A stretch of DNA of 64,000 nucleotides from the NCBI GenBank assembly GCA_947579665.1, contig OX388345.1, positions 68,191,454-68,255,453 on the forward strand. The letters run 5' to 3'. A model generated the notes under the pieces. The model did not search any database. It worked only from the letters and a program-made list of their open reading frames with translations, and was not told the DNA's origin. Each line of letters opens with the position of its first letter. The first letter of the stretch is position 1. Source of the DNA: Sympetrum striolatum (taxonomy: Eukaryota > Arthropoda > Insecta > Odonata > Libellulidae). This document shows positions 1 to 11,400 of this stretch, one piece after another. The translations under genes and the position numbers were made by a program.

Positions 1-83
1 TGACGTCACAAACATTATAAATAATGTTTTTCGGGACATGGTCGATGAAAAACGATGAAATTGGCCTTTCGCCCATACAGCCA

Positions 84-716
84 AGAGCGCCCACAAAGTA
101 CATAATCAGCAACTTCCGGTTTATCAGTACTTCCTGAATAACTCCTGAACAGTCAGTGATACAAAAATATGTTTAAAAAAAAAGTTATAGTAAATTACAT
201 TTTCTAATACTTTTATAAGTAGTAATATATACCTAAATATCATATTTATGGAGATATTTTGAAAACCGTAAATGAGCTTTGAAGAATGAAGATCAACTTC
301 CGGTCAACCGATTTATTCCAAAAACTAATCAACTCTAACAACACCAACTAAAATACTAAATATGAAATTTGGTGTTGATAAAATGAATGGTTTTCATGTT
401 AGAGCGCCCACAAAGTACATAACAGCTACTTCCGGTTTATCGGTTTTTCACGAATAACTCCTAATAAACCGGTGATACAAAAACATGTTTAAAACAAAAG
501 TTATAGTAAATTACATTTTCTAAAACTTTTATAAGTAATACAATATACTTATATGTCATATTTATGGAGATATTATGAAAACCGGAAATGAGCTTTTATG
601 AATGAAGCTCGACTCCCGGTAAACCGATTTACTTCAAAAACTAATCAACTCTGACAGCACACACCACACTACTATATATGAAGTTTGGTATTGATACCAC
701 TAATAGTTTTTACGTT
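84..716. repeat. Two tandem 316-bp units inside family A copy 1
   Basis: The phrase AGAGCGCCCACAAAGTACAT starts at 84 and again at 401, and a variant starts at 717, giving periods of 317 and 316 bp. Each unit carries ACTTCCGGTTTATC near its start and a CCGGTnAACCGATTTA block near its end. The units differ by scattered substitutions, so the duplication is old. Copy 2 of the element has the same two-unit arrangement. Confidence 0.85.
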
Positions 717-724
717 AGAGCGTC

Positions 725-780
725 CACAAGCACAGACACACATTCATACACACACACACACACACATATACACACAGACA
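725..780. repeat. CA-rich microsatellite within family A
   Basis: Imperfect (CA)n run, interrupted by TTCATA and TATA. The same position in the two other family A copies holds the complementary (GT)n tract, so the microsatellite belongs to the element and did not arise here independently. Confidence 0.9.
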
Positions 781-870
781 TCATTCCGAAAATGGTTAAA
801 ACGTGTTCTAGGGACCCCAAATCATGTATTTCCGTTGAAATCTCGACGTTGAATTTTTTCATGAAAACAA

Positions 871-903
871 TACTTTCTCTATACTTCGTATATGGAGAAA
901 GTA
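871..903. repeat. Terminal palindrome of family A
   Basis: A 33-bp imperfect palindrome with outer arms TACTTTCT and AGAAAGTA and an inner part ATAC...GTAT. Equivalent palindromes lie at 37256-37288 and 45826-45858, at the same end of each copy. It marks one boundary of the element. Confidence 0.8.
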
Positions 904-908
904 AAAAT

Positions 909-2640
909 CAATTTCAGAATATTAATGTAGACTTCGATGGCCAAAGTTGCTTTTCATCCAAGGTATGCCGCTCCTCGATGATGAGATGAAAATTCATGCT
1001 AAAAATATTTCGAAGCTTACATACGTGAAAATAGTTGCAATGGAAACGGAAACGATGGTCCTTTGATGTTTGATACAATAAGGGTAAAGTTGATTTACTG
1101 CACTTATGTGTCTACTAATGTATCTTTTTTTTCGAATTTTTCGCGAAATATTTTTAATTTCTAGTATTTTACGTTCGTTTCTTGCAAATGACGGCAGTTA
1201 TCAAGTTTCTTATTATATATTGACTGTATTAGATTTATTTTGGCATATTGACCATCTTATCTTAATTGGAGTTTTCGAGAATTTTTATACATTTCAAACG
1301 ACAATCTCCTTTCCCTTTTACATTTAAATCACCTCTGCTCACTTAAGACGGCTTTAAATATTTATTTTTTAAATACATCAATAGGTCGATTTATGGAGGG
1401 TTATACACTTTATTTTTCCATTATCTCTTCCACATACTGTATTTTATATTCATCTCATACGTTCATCTCGATTTATTTCTATTTTCCGAAGTGGCAACGT
1501 TCCAGCATTCCATAATGGTGATATCCCGAAGATTTATTTCTGAAATACGAGTAAGACCTAAAGTATACTGAATGTGAAACAACTGTTACTTACTTAGTTT
1601 ATAAGTGGATTATTTCTTTGAAATGCATGGCTCTAATATTTCTTGCTTTTAATACGTAAACCTCTTCCGGTACTTTGATTGTATTCATGGTAGCTCTATG
1701 ACTATATGACATTAAATGCATTTCGTAGGTCTTTTCCTTGGTCTAAGATTTATACTTTTTCTATGGGTTTGGAAATTGGTTATATAAGGCATTTTATTTT
1801 TGTGGGGCTCTCAACCATATTTTCCCATTCTTCGCTATATATTTTTATTAAATTAAACTATATCCAACTAATTTTCTTTGTAAAATGCTGTATCATTAAA
1901 CAGATCAGACGACCTCACGCTCTCTTCGATTTCATTAACGTTACGGTCATATTGCGTCACATTTATCCAAATGTCAACTCGTCACAGATTTTCCGCAGCT
2001 ATAGAGAAATATTACGTCAACAAACGGAAGTTTTAATTGTCCCATGTGAATAATTTTGACATAACTCGCAAATTAAATCGATTGATTTCATGGAACATAT
2101 GCTTGAGTGGATCAAATAAACAACATCTTTGTTGTCTCGTAAAAAAACTCATTACGTGAGTTATTTTAAATGGAAAAAGTTCAAATTGAGCGTATTTTTC
2201 AACGGAACGAATAAGAAGATGAGCTTTGAATTACATTCCTAAAACTGATGGTGTATTCTTTCCATTTTTCGCTCGAATGACGCCTTAGTTACCGATTATT
2301 CGTTACGCAAATACCCTTTTTTCGGATTAGTTTTTCAAATCGATCGCATCTGATGATGAATTGACGTTATTATTTACCTCTTGTATCAACCTTATCAGCC
2401 AAAGTATTTGGAGCGATGCGGCTAACATTGCATTTCGTTAAATTTGAAAATAGAAGTACTGCATTCCGAAATTAATATTTATCAATTTTATTGATTTAAC
2501 ACGAACAGGAAGTCTATTCCCTGAAATTATTCGAAAAAAGGATATTTTTGTAAACAATTGTGAACCTAATTAATATCGTGCATCTCCCTGAAGGGTCAGA
2601 TACTGAGAGAGGGTCGGTTGCTCCAGCAAACGATTGGAAT
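909..2640. other. AT-rich stretch without recognisable features
   Basis: T-rich on the plus strand between about 1100 and 1880. The short open frames here have biased AT-rich composition and no recognisable motif. The compositional skew could reflect a long-decayed retroelement, but nothing specific can be defended. Confidence 0.5.
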
Positions 2641-2747
2641 AATAATAATAATCGAGTATTCCTAAAGCTTTTAGAAGTAAGTTATATTTCTGTAATTCTT
2701 TAGTATTCTATATTCTATCTATATTCTGGTTGTCTGTTTATTTGTGC

Positions 2748-2781
2748 ACCTCCTGACGAGCCAATTATTGGCTCAGGAGGT
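2748..2781. repeat. Near-perfect hairpin at a retroposon-like 3' end
   Basis: Arms ACCTCCTGA(CGA)GCCAAT and ATTGGCTCAGGAGGT are 15-bp perfect complements apart from a 3-nt bulge, with a one-base loop. About 100 bp downstream lies an A-rich AAATAAATAAAG tail (2877-2890). Hairpin plus simple A-rich tail resembles the 3' end of a non-LTR retroposon, but no coding part is seen. Confidence 0.45.
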
Positions 2782-2984
2782 CCAGAAGGGAAACCAATAA
2801 CTTCAAGTGCAATTTTTTTTTTCAATTTTGTTGTCTGATGTACCTAATTGATTTTGTAACTGCATTTGTATATACATAAATAAATAAAGTAAATATCTTA
2901 AAAAATATAATGCCGTCTTATTTTTGGGCGAATTCTTGCTTAGGAAGGCCATTCCACCAATTAACCCCTTTTCTTAATTTTATT

Positions 2985-3147
2985 CCTATTAATGTATTTT
3001 ATTTTTATGAATATCACACACACTCACAACATACACAGACAACCATTCCCTGACCGGAAAAATCCAATTAGCCGGGATTCGAACCTGGGACAGTGAGGTT
3101 GGAGCGTTAACGCGCTAGCACGTTAACCACTCCGCCACCACGGCCGG
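2985..3147 (-). mobile_element. tRNA-derived SINE (S1)
   Basis: Read on the minus strand, the segment begins with a tRNA-like head (3147 down to 3072). It contains an A-box-like GTGGCGGAGTGGTTAACG and a perfect B-box GGTTCGAATCC, the internal promoter of RNA polymerase III. The head is followed by a GT-rich body and an A-rich AAAATAAAATA-type tail near 2990-3005. The tail and the poor acceptor pairing argue against a working tRNA gene. SINEs are non-autonomous and depend on a LINE reverse transcriptase. Confidence 0.75.
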
Positions 3148-3351
3148 TACTCGTACATGGGGAAGAATAAGTAAGGCAAATAGAGCTACTAAGAAAAGTA
3201 ACGTTCCTGTTACCATATTCTGACGAATAAAATATTTTTCACCTGTCTTTTGACTCAGGATAAAGAAAACTGAATTTTTGATTTACTTTATAGCTGTCTT
3301 GATCCTGGTAGTGATGATATGAAACCTACCGATGTTTGAATGATGCAAAAA

Positions 3352-3982
3352 AACACTGGTTAAGGTCTCTCCTTATGGAATGCTAATAAAAGTTTAGTAG
3401 AGCCATTATGCTTCATTTTTGAGGACATATTCCTTTTATATTACTCTGGCATGGTGAGGAAAACAAGGGCAAAGTTACTAATTCCTCATTTTGCTTAATA
3501 AGCCTCTTATCTAATAGCTCTTGGTGGCCAATCCGAGAGGAAGTGAGGTACCAAGCGATCTTTTGAAAGAATACTTCACAGATATCATTAAAATCTAGTT
3601 GTGAATACCAAATGCTGGTGGTTATTCGTTGAAACCGATCGTAGCTTCATATACCAGTGGAAAAAGCACTCAACTGTCCTTATTTTCTTTACATGTGATG
3701 GGGTGACTAAACAACGCCTTCCTCTATAAATTATATCTCTGTTATCATTAACATAACTAGAAGTTTAGATATCCAAAAGGGTTTAGATATCTTTGGAGGC
3801 ATTCCTTGTCCCATTCGTAACTAATCACTTCTGAAGACGAAATAATCGCCTCCGAAATGCACATTGATTCTTCCTAAAAAGTGCGGTGTCCTTTCTTGTT
3901 TTCTCTAAATACCGGTGAGCAAGGTGAGGAACACTGACAAAGACGGCTATTGAAGGTCTTAAATCTCTAATTCTTTAAGTGG
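3352..3982 (+). repeat. Family P interspersed repeat, copy 1 (longest)
   Basis: The longest of six related copies in the window. It starts with GGTCTCTCCTTATGG, carries a middle block like GCAAAG..ACTnnTTCCTCA...AATAAGCCTC, and ends with a block shared with copies 2 and 3 (ACCGGTGAGC...GAGGAACACTGACAAAG...TTAAATCTCTAA). No protein is encoded. The class is unknown; dispersed truncated copies in both orientations indicate a mobile, non-autonomous family. Confidence 0.7.
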
Positions 3983-4059
3983 TGTTCCAAATTTTCTTTC
4001 TTTTACATTGGCATTATTCATTAGCAATGGATTTCTTTGTACCACCTCAGAGAAAGGCC

Positions 4060-4815
4060 ATCGTCTTAGATTCTTACAAACCCGACAGAATACGCAACAC
4101 TCGTTTTAACCTTTGCGAGTGTCGCATGCTCCCTAACCCGGCACCCGCCGACCTCCTCTCTCCTCCTCCGCAAGGAGAATGCCCAACTCGGCGAGGGAAC
4201 GCGCCCGCATCGTATGCCGCCCGCATCACACGTCGGCACTGCACGTTGCCGAGGGGCGCCGTGGCGGACTTGGGAGTTGGTGTGAGCCCTCAACAGCGGC
4301 AATGGGGACTAGAGAAAGGGGAAGAACGTGGGGGCGGATGGGGGGGAGATAGAGTGGGGAGTCATTCGTGTAGTCGTCGGGTGGAGCCACGGAGAAGGCC
4401 GAGAGCCGTAGGGGGGCGTCTCTCCCCTCCTCCACCGTCAACCCTCCACCAGCGCCGCCTTCCTCAGTCTGCTCCGTGCTCTGAACGTGTGCTGTCCACC
4501 GCGAGACGAATAAAACCCCGATACATATATACCTGCACAGCGAGATAGAATCGGCGAGTAAGCCATTCTCTAGCGGATCTCCGTGGATCGTCCCTGTGAG
4601 CAAGATCGAGGGAAGTAGGCGACTGGAATCCCTGTTTGCGAAGAGGTTGGTGGTTGGTGATTTTGGTTGGTTATCGCTGAGGGAGAGGAAGGTCGAGGCC
4701 TCCGCTCCCGAGGGCGGTGGCGGCGGGCGCTGTACGGCAGAACTGGCGGCCGGGAAGGGCTCAGCCGCGAGGGGGTCCCCCCGTTCCTCCACGGCGCGGC
4801 GTCGCACCAGGAAGG
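4060..4815 (+). promoter_or_regulatory. CpG-rich island, candidate promoter
   Basis: This is the most GC- and CpG-dense stretch of the window, with roughly 27 CpG dinucleotides in the 200 bp from 4080. It lies abruptly between AT-rich flanks. A TATA-like ACATATATAC sits at 4523-4532, about 25-35 bp before an ATG-free GC-rich stretch that ends in a splice-donor-like AAG|GTCAGT at 4814/4815. Transcription toward the plus strand is inferred from this order. GC content alone would also allow a conserved enhancer or a GC-rich repeat. Confidence 0.4.
4555..4814 (+). other. Candidate non-coding first exon
   Basis: About 260 bases without any ATG on the plus strand, GC-rich, downstream of a TATA-like box and ending at AAG|GTCAGT. 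C at donor position +3 makes it a less-than-ideal splice site. If real, this would be a 5' UTR exon of a gene whose coding exons lie outside the window or were not recognised. Open frames on both strands here (for example 4226-4807 minus) have low-complexity Pro/Arg/Ser-rich translations and are best seen as by-products of GC content. Confidence 0.3.
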
Positions 4816-4833
4816 TCAGTGTTTTATGGGCAA

Positions 4834-5215
4834 AAGTGACCTTTTGGGAAAGAATGGGATTCTTATGCAGTTAGGAATCCTATGGGTATACACCCTTAGC
4901 CAGTGTTTTTACTCCAACCTTAACAGAGGTCTTGGTAATACAGGAAGGGTAAACTGGAGATGGAAAATGTTCTGAAGAGAGTCGTATCCTAAATCTCGCG
5001 TGTTTCGCATAGTGACCGTTCGGGTGTGAAATCCATGGGATTTTATACAGGGTTAGAAAAGACGTACCCCATTGATATTTCCCCTTAGCCAGTGTTTTAA
5101 CTCTAACTTTTACGGAGGCTCAATTTTAGTACTGAAAGGGTAAACTTGATATGGAAAACGTTCGGAATTGAACTTTATCCTAAACTTCGCGTATTTCCAG
5201 AGACTTTTGCGAATG
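4834..5215. repeat. Diverged tandem duplication, period about 180-190 bp
   Basis: Two units. Shared landmarks in order are AGTGACC (4834 and 5011), GGGAT (4856 and 5037), CCCTTAGCCAGTGTTTT (4893 and 5082), AGGGTAAACT with ATGGAAAA, and TCCTAAA plus CGCGT. Small indels change the spacing from about 177 to 189. It directly follows the CpG-rich island. Confidence 0.8.
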
Positions 5216-6150
5216 TTACTAAGAAGAGACAAGTTGAAGAGTTACATGTATTCAGCTAGGACAAAATTGAAACATCTTCACATGATGTACATGTACTACC
5301 GTAAGTGTCGAAAACTTTTAAAAAGAAAATTAACTTCTTCTTGATCATTTGATAGTAAATTTTCCAGTGAATTCCGAAGAATCTTGACCAGTGGACTTTA
5401 ATGCGTATAATATCAACATCTATTATCACCAAAATTTCCTAAGATTAACATAATCACAAGTTGACGTGATCTTTCCTAAAAATATGCACCTTAAATTTAA
5501 GCTTTCTTATGAACTTCTCCAGCTAGTATTACGGTTGGTTGTAATGATGACTAGATGAAAGAGAGGGATGACTATCTCTGTTTATGCGCAAGTTCAGCTT
5601 AATAAATTGGATTTTCTAGACTTTCTAAACTTTAACTAATGGATCAGCTTTTATATAATATTTGAGTTTAGTGTTATTATTAAGTTAAGTTATTACTTCA
5701 CTTAAATAGAGAGTTTAAATTTACACTTTTCTCAAGTTCAAACCGTTACAGCATACAGCCATAGTTTCAACGACATAATCCAAAAGAACATGCTATATCA
5801 AAAGTTTCAATCACATCGAAACTCCTTATTACGTAGAATAATAAAATTCTAACGTGTGTTATGTACTATTTCTAGTGAGGCAATGGTGATTTTGAACTCA
5901 AATAAAATCAGAATTAAATTTTCTTGATTATACTTATAATACATATGTTATGATTGTTAAAGCACAAAACGTTATTCTCATCCTCCCATATATGCTAACT
6001 AAACAATTACACTATCGAAGTTAAGTTTATAAAAGTTGGTCACAAACATTCCTTATTCTATACCTTTAAAAGCCTTTAATACCGTCACGAGTTATAGAAT
6101 CGAACTGAATTAAAAGATAAGCCAAACGTACTGCTCGTGGAATTCCGATA
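5216..6150. other. AT-rich stretch, nothing recognised
   Basis: No repeat copy, RNA gene or protein-like frame could be supported here. Confidence 0.5.
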
Positions 6151-6730
6151 ATTCTTTCAGCTTCGAGTAGAGAAAGATGTTAGGAGAATAAAGCGGAAAA
6201 AATAGAGCGAGAAGCTCGGGAAATTAACGACTGGGATGCCCACCGCTGCGTTTGGTGCGGAGGAACGTTTACTGCCGCTATGGAGAGCGACGTTGGGCAG
6301 GTGTGCGATAAAGCGTTTCGAGCGATAGCGGCCCAAAAGGCAAAATTCCGGCGCATTCGGACTGACGCAACCGTCTGCTTTCGAGTCGGAGGAAACACAA
6401 TTAAAGCCAATAAAATATCCCGCGATCGAAAAATCGGAACGTACAGAAACGCTCTTAATTGAAGACCAATTGTCTGCCCTCGATCGGCTCTGCCGAACGC
6501 TCCCGTATTTTTCTACGTTCGACGTTCGTCCCGACTTATATTTTTCCATTTTCACTTTTTACGGTGCGCTCCCGAGGTCGGAGTTTTTATCCCTCGATTG
6601 CCTATTGTTTAATTTCGCGGAAAGAGAAAATGGAAAACAATTTCGTTCTCTCCGACTCCGCAGTAACGTCTGGAGAGTGTTTTATTGCCGGGGGAAGCCT
6701 GGAATTCCCACACATTACCTCCTCTAAATG
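6150..6730. promoter_or_regulatory. GC/CpG-richer island, possible conserved non-coding element
   Basis: Composition shifts sharply from the AT-rich flanks. The patch holds AT-rich homeodomain-type cores such as AATTAAAG and a CCAATAAAATATC within CpG-rich DNA. Several overlapping open frames on both strands (up to 132 codons) have no motif and no coherent preference for one frame. A regulatory element is inferred only from composition. Confidence 0.3.
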
Positions 6731-8430
6731 CACATTTTTGCCAAAGTCAACGTTGGAACCACCTAGTTTTATACTTATAAGATAGGATCTTCCGTGAACG
6801 GAATGAAAGGGGGCAATGCACTGAATCTCGAGCGAAATTTATTTAATTTGCGGGGAGAAGATATGAACGCAGGTGCAGGTTCTTTGTCTCTAGGAGGTTA
6901 GAACGTGTAACTCAATTTCGGGGCGAGATATTGCTACATAAATTACCCGAAATAAACTGGTATTCCTCTTAAATTCAACAGAAGATGGAAGGAAATGAAA
7001 ATCTTATGATAACGTGGGTTAACTTTCCTTGGAAAGCTGGTTTTTGGTTCCTTTAACTAATTTGAAGGAAGATCTGTAAATGCATGTTATTTAATCTGAA
7101 CTGAATACAATTTGATTTTTTTACTTAAGCCATTTAGCAGTGGCAAAATCAAAGACGTTGATAGGAATTTGAAAGAGTTTTCTCATTTTTAATGTTAATA
7201 CTATAAAAACATTCAAATCAAGTTCATTTTATGAGCTAAGCCTTTAAAGATGAAATTCCTACAACTGAAAAATATTTTGCGGCACATGTTATACAAATGA
7301 AAGAAATGATTAAAGAAACATTGTATATATAGGATGAATAAAACCGTACGGTTTCACCTTCAACTGAATTGTTAGATAAACGAAAACGTCATGTCATGTA
7401 CTCAAATATTAAAAAAATTTGGCGCTTTTGAACTTCTCGCTTTCCATTTTATAAAACAATACAACAGTCCCTCTTTTCTTTGTAAACGTGACACGATTAC
7501 AAAAAGACCTTCTCGGAATTTTTAAATTAGTTAGTTTGATTTTTTTGTGGTTGGAGTGACTCGAACAAAAACCCATAAAGAGAAAAAATACCTTCTATGA
7601 AATAACAATCACAACGTAGTTAGAAAGTCACTTTAGTGTGCTATCAAGTGGAAAATAGTGATCATTGGAAATATTTTTCTTTATTTACCCTGATATTAAA
7701 AAAACACTACCCATTCTTATCCAAATCCCATCAATATTTATCAAGATACCAAGTAGAGAATGAATGATAAACTTATACAATTTTGGTTTCCAAATAGAAC
7801 CTAACAACTTGTAATTTTAATCACAGGATGGAATAGTCAAGTTCTGGAGACAATTTATTCTAAAGAAGTTATTTCGCTTGCTTTAAAACCTAAAATGAAT
7901 CGTTTAGGGGTGGAAAATTGAAGCTTTCCAAATACTTACTGCGTTCTTTAAGATTTTGTTCTCATGTGGTGTTTCAAACCAAGCTACTTGCCTTTCTTAA
8001 CAGCGTTTCATCATTAATTAGCGATATTATAAACATAAATAAATGTTAAGTTTTAATCAAATATGGTAATGTCATGTATAGCACAGCGAAACATAACCAT
8101 TTGCGATTGCAACGTTTCAGTTTTAAAACGGGCGTTTTTCTCATTCAGAGATGAAACTAAAAGAATTGAGTTTTTGATAGCAGAGAAGCCGATTCTCACA
8201 GCGCATCTGTGACCGCCTTTCACATAAAGCCTCAGAATTGTATTTAACGATAAAAGTATCCAGGTCTGACATTAACTCCGCAAGTGTAGATTGCCTCATT
8301 GTTAAAGGCCTGCCTTTCGTATGAGAGAGCGTGAACGCGTAGTTTCCCAGAATTTTTCCTTTGAACCATTCCCAATTTGGGCTCCTTTACGAGATCTGTA
8401 ACGGCGTGATATCTAAGGAGTCTTTCTCAA
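6731..8430. other. AT-rich stretch, nothing recognised
   Basis: Ordinary AT-rich sequence with no open frame of note. A slightly GC-richer part at 8160-8430 has no identifiable feature. Confidence 0.5.
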
Positions 8431-8437
8431 GTTTTTC

Positions 8438-8486
8438 TTAAGGCGCTTCATACGATGCCGTAATGGGAATACTTTAAGCGCCTTCC
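8438..8486. repeat. Short inverted repeat
   Basis: AAGGCGCTT at 8440-8448 and AAGCGCCTT at 8476-8484 are perfect 9-bp complementary arms around a 27-base loop. It could be chance or a binding-site pair. Confidence 0.35.
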
Positions 8487-11400
8487 GAAAAAAAATCAGT
8501 ATCCCCATAGTCACGTGCGATAGAGAAGTTGCGAAGATTGGGTATCATTCGCTGTATCGTCAATTACTGCACTGATTTAAAGTATCATAAATTGTTCATT
8601 TTGGAGATGATGTTTTGAGGAATAGGTATATAATAGGAAACATTATGTCAATATCTAAGTATTCTAAAATAAGTTTTGAAGCAATGTATGCTTTGTTTTT
8701 TGAGCGATTTCGGTATTTATTAAAATGACTTGCAGTATATATTTAAAATGATTATCATTAAGATACGTTAATAAGTGCATAAAGCGAATCTTTCAGAAAT
8801 GGGCGATTATAATACAAATATCATCACAACCATGTTTTATTAAAGAGTAGCATATAAAAGAAGGTAAATTCCGCATGGAAAATAACCGATCAGTGTACCT
8901 TTATCAGAACTTTAATTTTATAAATGCGAGTTGAATTAGAAGTTTTATAAGTAATAATTAGCTTGATAGCTCATAAGGGTTCTGAAATAAAAGTTGACGT
9001 TTTCAGTAAGTAATGTATGATATACGTTGATTATTTTCAAATGACATTTACTAAACAATAGCTATGCACATACCATATTTCTAATACTTTAGACACCAAT
9101 ATTCAGATACGATAGATTTGAAGAATAAGTGTTTATATTCATCATAGAGATGAATTAATTCCCATTTCCTTTTGCTGTAAGAGTTTTAACCGTTCTTCAG
9201 GAGCGGGAATCGCATCCATATTTTCATATTTAGAACTCAAATTTCATTTGTCATACGTAAGCTAATTAAAAAAAATTATCTCTATCTGCAATTCCATGGT
9301 TGAGTAGATTTCCTCTGTAGAGGCTAAAAAATTATCTTGACGTCTTTCTGGATTTTACAATGTTTTTTCTCATTGGAATTGTTTTCATTCCTTACGTTAC
9401 CTTTTACTGGAATAACACTTAAAACACATTACTAGGAAAAATCCGAAGAAATGCTTTCTATAAATAGGTGTAGTAATGTAAGATATTAAAGTGAGTGGTT
9501 TCTTGAGAATTGGATACGCAATGTGCTCGAATATTAAAGTTTTTTAGCATAGATATTTATGATCATATATAAATTAGATGAATAGACACGATTTAATATA
9601 CCTATTTATAAGGGTAAGAAAAAGCATAAAATGATGACTTTTGTTAAATCTTTCTATCTTCTAGAAAAAATGTTTTTAGGTAACATACAATTCAAATGTT
9701 CTGCTTTAATATTTTTCTACAGGAGAATATTAAATATACTCTCTAAGTCATTGACTACACATCCTTAGCTTCTGCCTCACCTATATGTTATTCTTATTAA
9801 AGGTCATTGAGTGGATTACTGAGGTATCATGTTGCATAATATGAATATTAAATTCTAAAATCTATGGGATTGTCGACGTTCTTCACACCAAAAATACGAA
9901 GAACTCACCTGCTTTAATTGCATATTTATAGCACACAAATGCGATTATTAAATTATTTTTAATTCAAAATGAATTTTCTCTTTCCTCGTAATTGGAATTT
10001 AATTAACCTAAGGCGAGTAGAGCTTCCAATGGGATACTGGAATGTAATCTTCTAGTCAGGTCTAGTTAGTTCTACTCCTCAATTAAAAGTTTGGGTTATT
10101 CAAAGTGGAGACGGTAATATTTAACTAGTCCGCTAGTGTTTAAATTCCAATCATCTGCACCATAATTGCATCTAACAGTTTTGAGAAACGAATTCCTTTA
10201 TAATCATTAAACGGTAAAAAGCACATTACAGTAAAAGTACATCGCATAAATTATTAAAGTAACTTCAACGCCTTTTCCTATCAGTAACAGGACTACTGAA
10301 TTATTTACTTACTATGACTTATCAACTTAAAAGACGAAGCTATGCTCATTTAACGAAAAAGTGTGAAAGAAGTTGAATATTCAGCAACAGTCTAGAATGG
10401 GAAGTGGGAGAAAAATAAAGAATGAGAGCATATACATGTTATCTACTGAATGTGAATCATACCTTCATTGCTAGGTGAATTTTGTAACATTTTCATCTTA
10501 AGGGTTGAATAAGTTTTACTTTTCCCACAAAATACATCAATTTTCATGAAATAATAGAGGGATTAGGAATATTTTCGGTCATTTAAACGAAATATTATTC
10601 CAGTCGAAAAATGTTGAATTCACCGTTAACAAGTTAAGATTTTTTCTAAAAATTGATGTCAGTCCATAAAGTAAATTTAACAATGAAGTCATAGCTTAAA
10701 ATATACTAGTTTTATAACTTTCATGGCTTCAAATAAGTTCAGACTATCTAGAATAAAAAAGTTTTTCAATAAAGATCATACAAATAGGAAATCTTGCATC
10801 AATTATTCTAATAGTTTAAGTCGAAAGAGTTTAACTTAACTTATGAATTCTCCAGAATTATGGTCTTCTTTGAGGACGATACTATGCTTTTGATGATTTA
10901 ATATACCTTAAATCATTAATGCTTTTAAAAAATAATGTTTGAGAAAAGGACTTAAATAGAATTTCCAGACAAATATAATATAAAAAAATAAAATATTGAA
11001 ATATTTCACTGAAACTACGCAAAAAATGTATTTAAGTAATTGTTGAAATTTTTAATATAAATTTTTGATTCGTTATGTATGCATAAGCTTTGCTTTAAAA
11101 TCTTATGTAAGATTAAGGTAGAATCTTACGCATATCATCTGTAAATGACAATTTTAATGAACTCTTTTATGCTAAAAATAATTCATACTGAGAATTAATA
11201 ATTCCCTTTTTGAAATAACTCTCCGAGATCCCGATTAAAACCCATCATTAAAATAAGGCGGACTAAGTGGAAACTGCGATCAGGATGGAAAAAATTCCGT
11301 CCATCCACAGCCAACCTTCGCTGATAACCGCGGGACGAAAAGGAGAAATATGGCCAAATTTAAAATTCCTTTAAAAAGGCACATTGATTGAGCTGCAGCT

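Larger units (their letters stand above)
1..908 (-). mobile_element. Family A repeat, copy 1 (cut by window start)
   Basis: Interspersed element of unknown class, seen three times in this window (also at 37250-38178 and 45826-46310). Copy 1 is the reverse complement of copy 2 along almost its whole length, from the region around GGGACATG near position 38, through two 316-bp tandem units and a CA-rich microsatellite, to a terminal palindrome at 871-903. No transposase or reverse transcriptase frame is visible, so it is probably non-autonomous. Tandem units, a microsatellite and a terminal stem-loop together recall Helitron-derived INE-1/DINE elements, but the diagnostic Helitron ends were not seen. 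Strand is assigned relative to copy 2 and is arbitrary. Confidence 0.8.

Noticed and set aside
1564..1580. GTATACTGAATGT, a 13-base match to the iab-4 5' miRNA
   Set aside because: No complementary arm within 100 bases and the mature match breaks after 13 bases, so no precursor hairpin.
3072..3147. Possible functional tRNA gene
   Set aside because: Acceptor ends do not pair well and the head continues into a body and A-rich tail, so it is a SINE. The same reasoning applies to the other tRNA-like heads.
4226..4807. 193-codon minus-strand open frame in the CpG-rich island
   Set aside because: Pro/Arg/Ser-rich, low-complexity translation, no good ATG context and competing long frames on the plus strand; explained by GC content.
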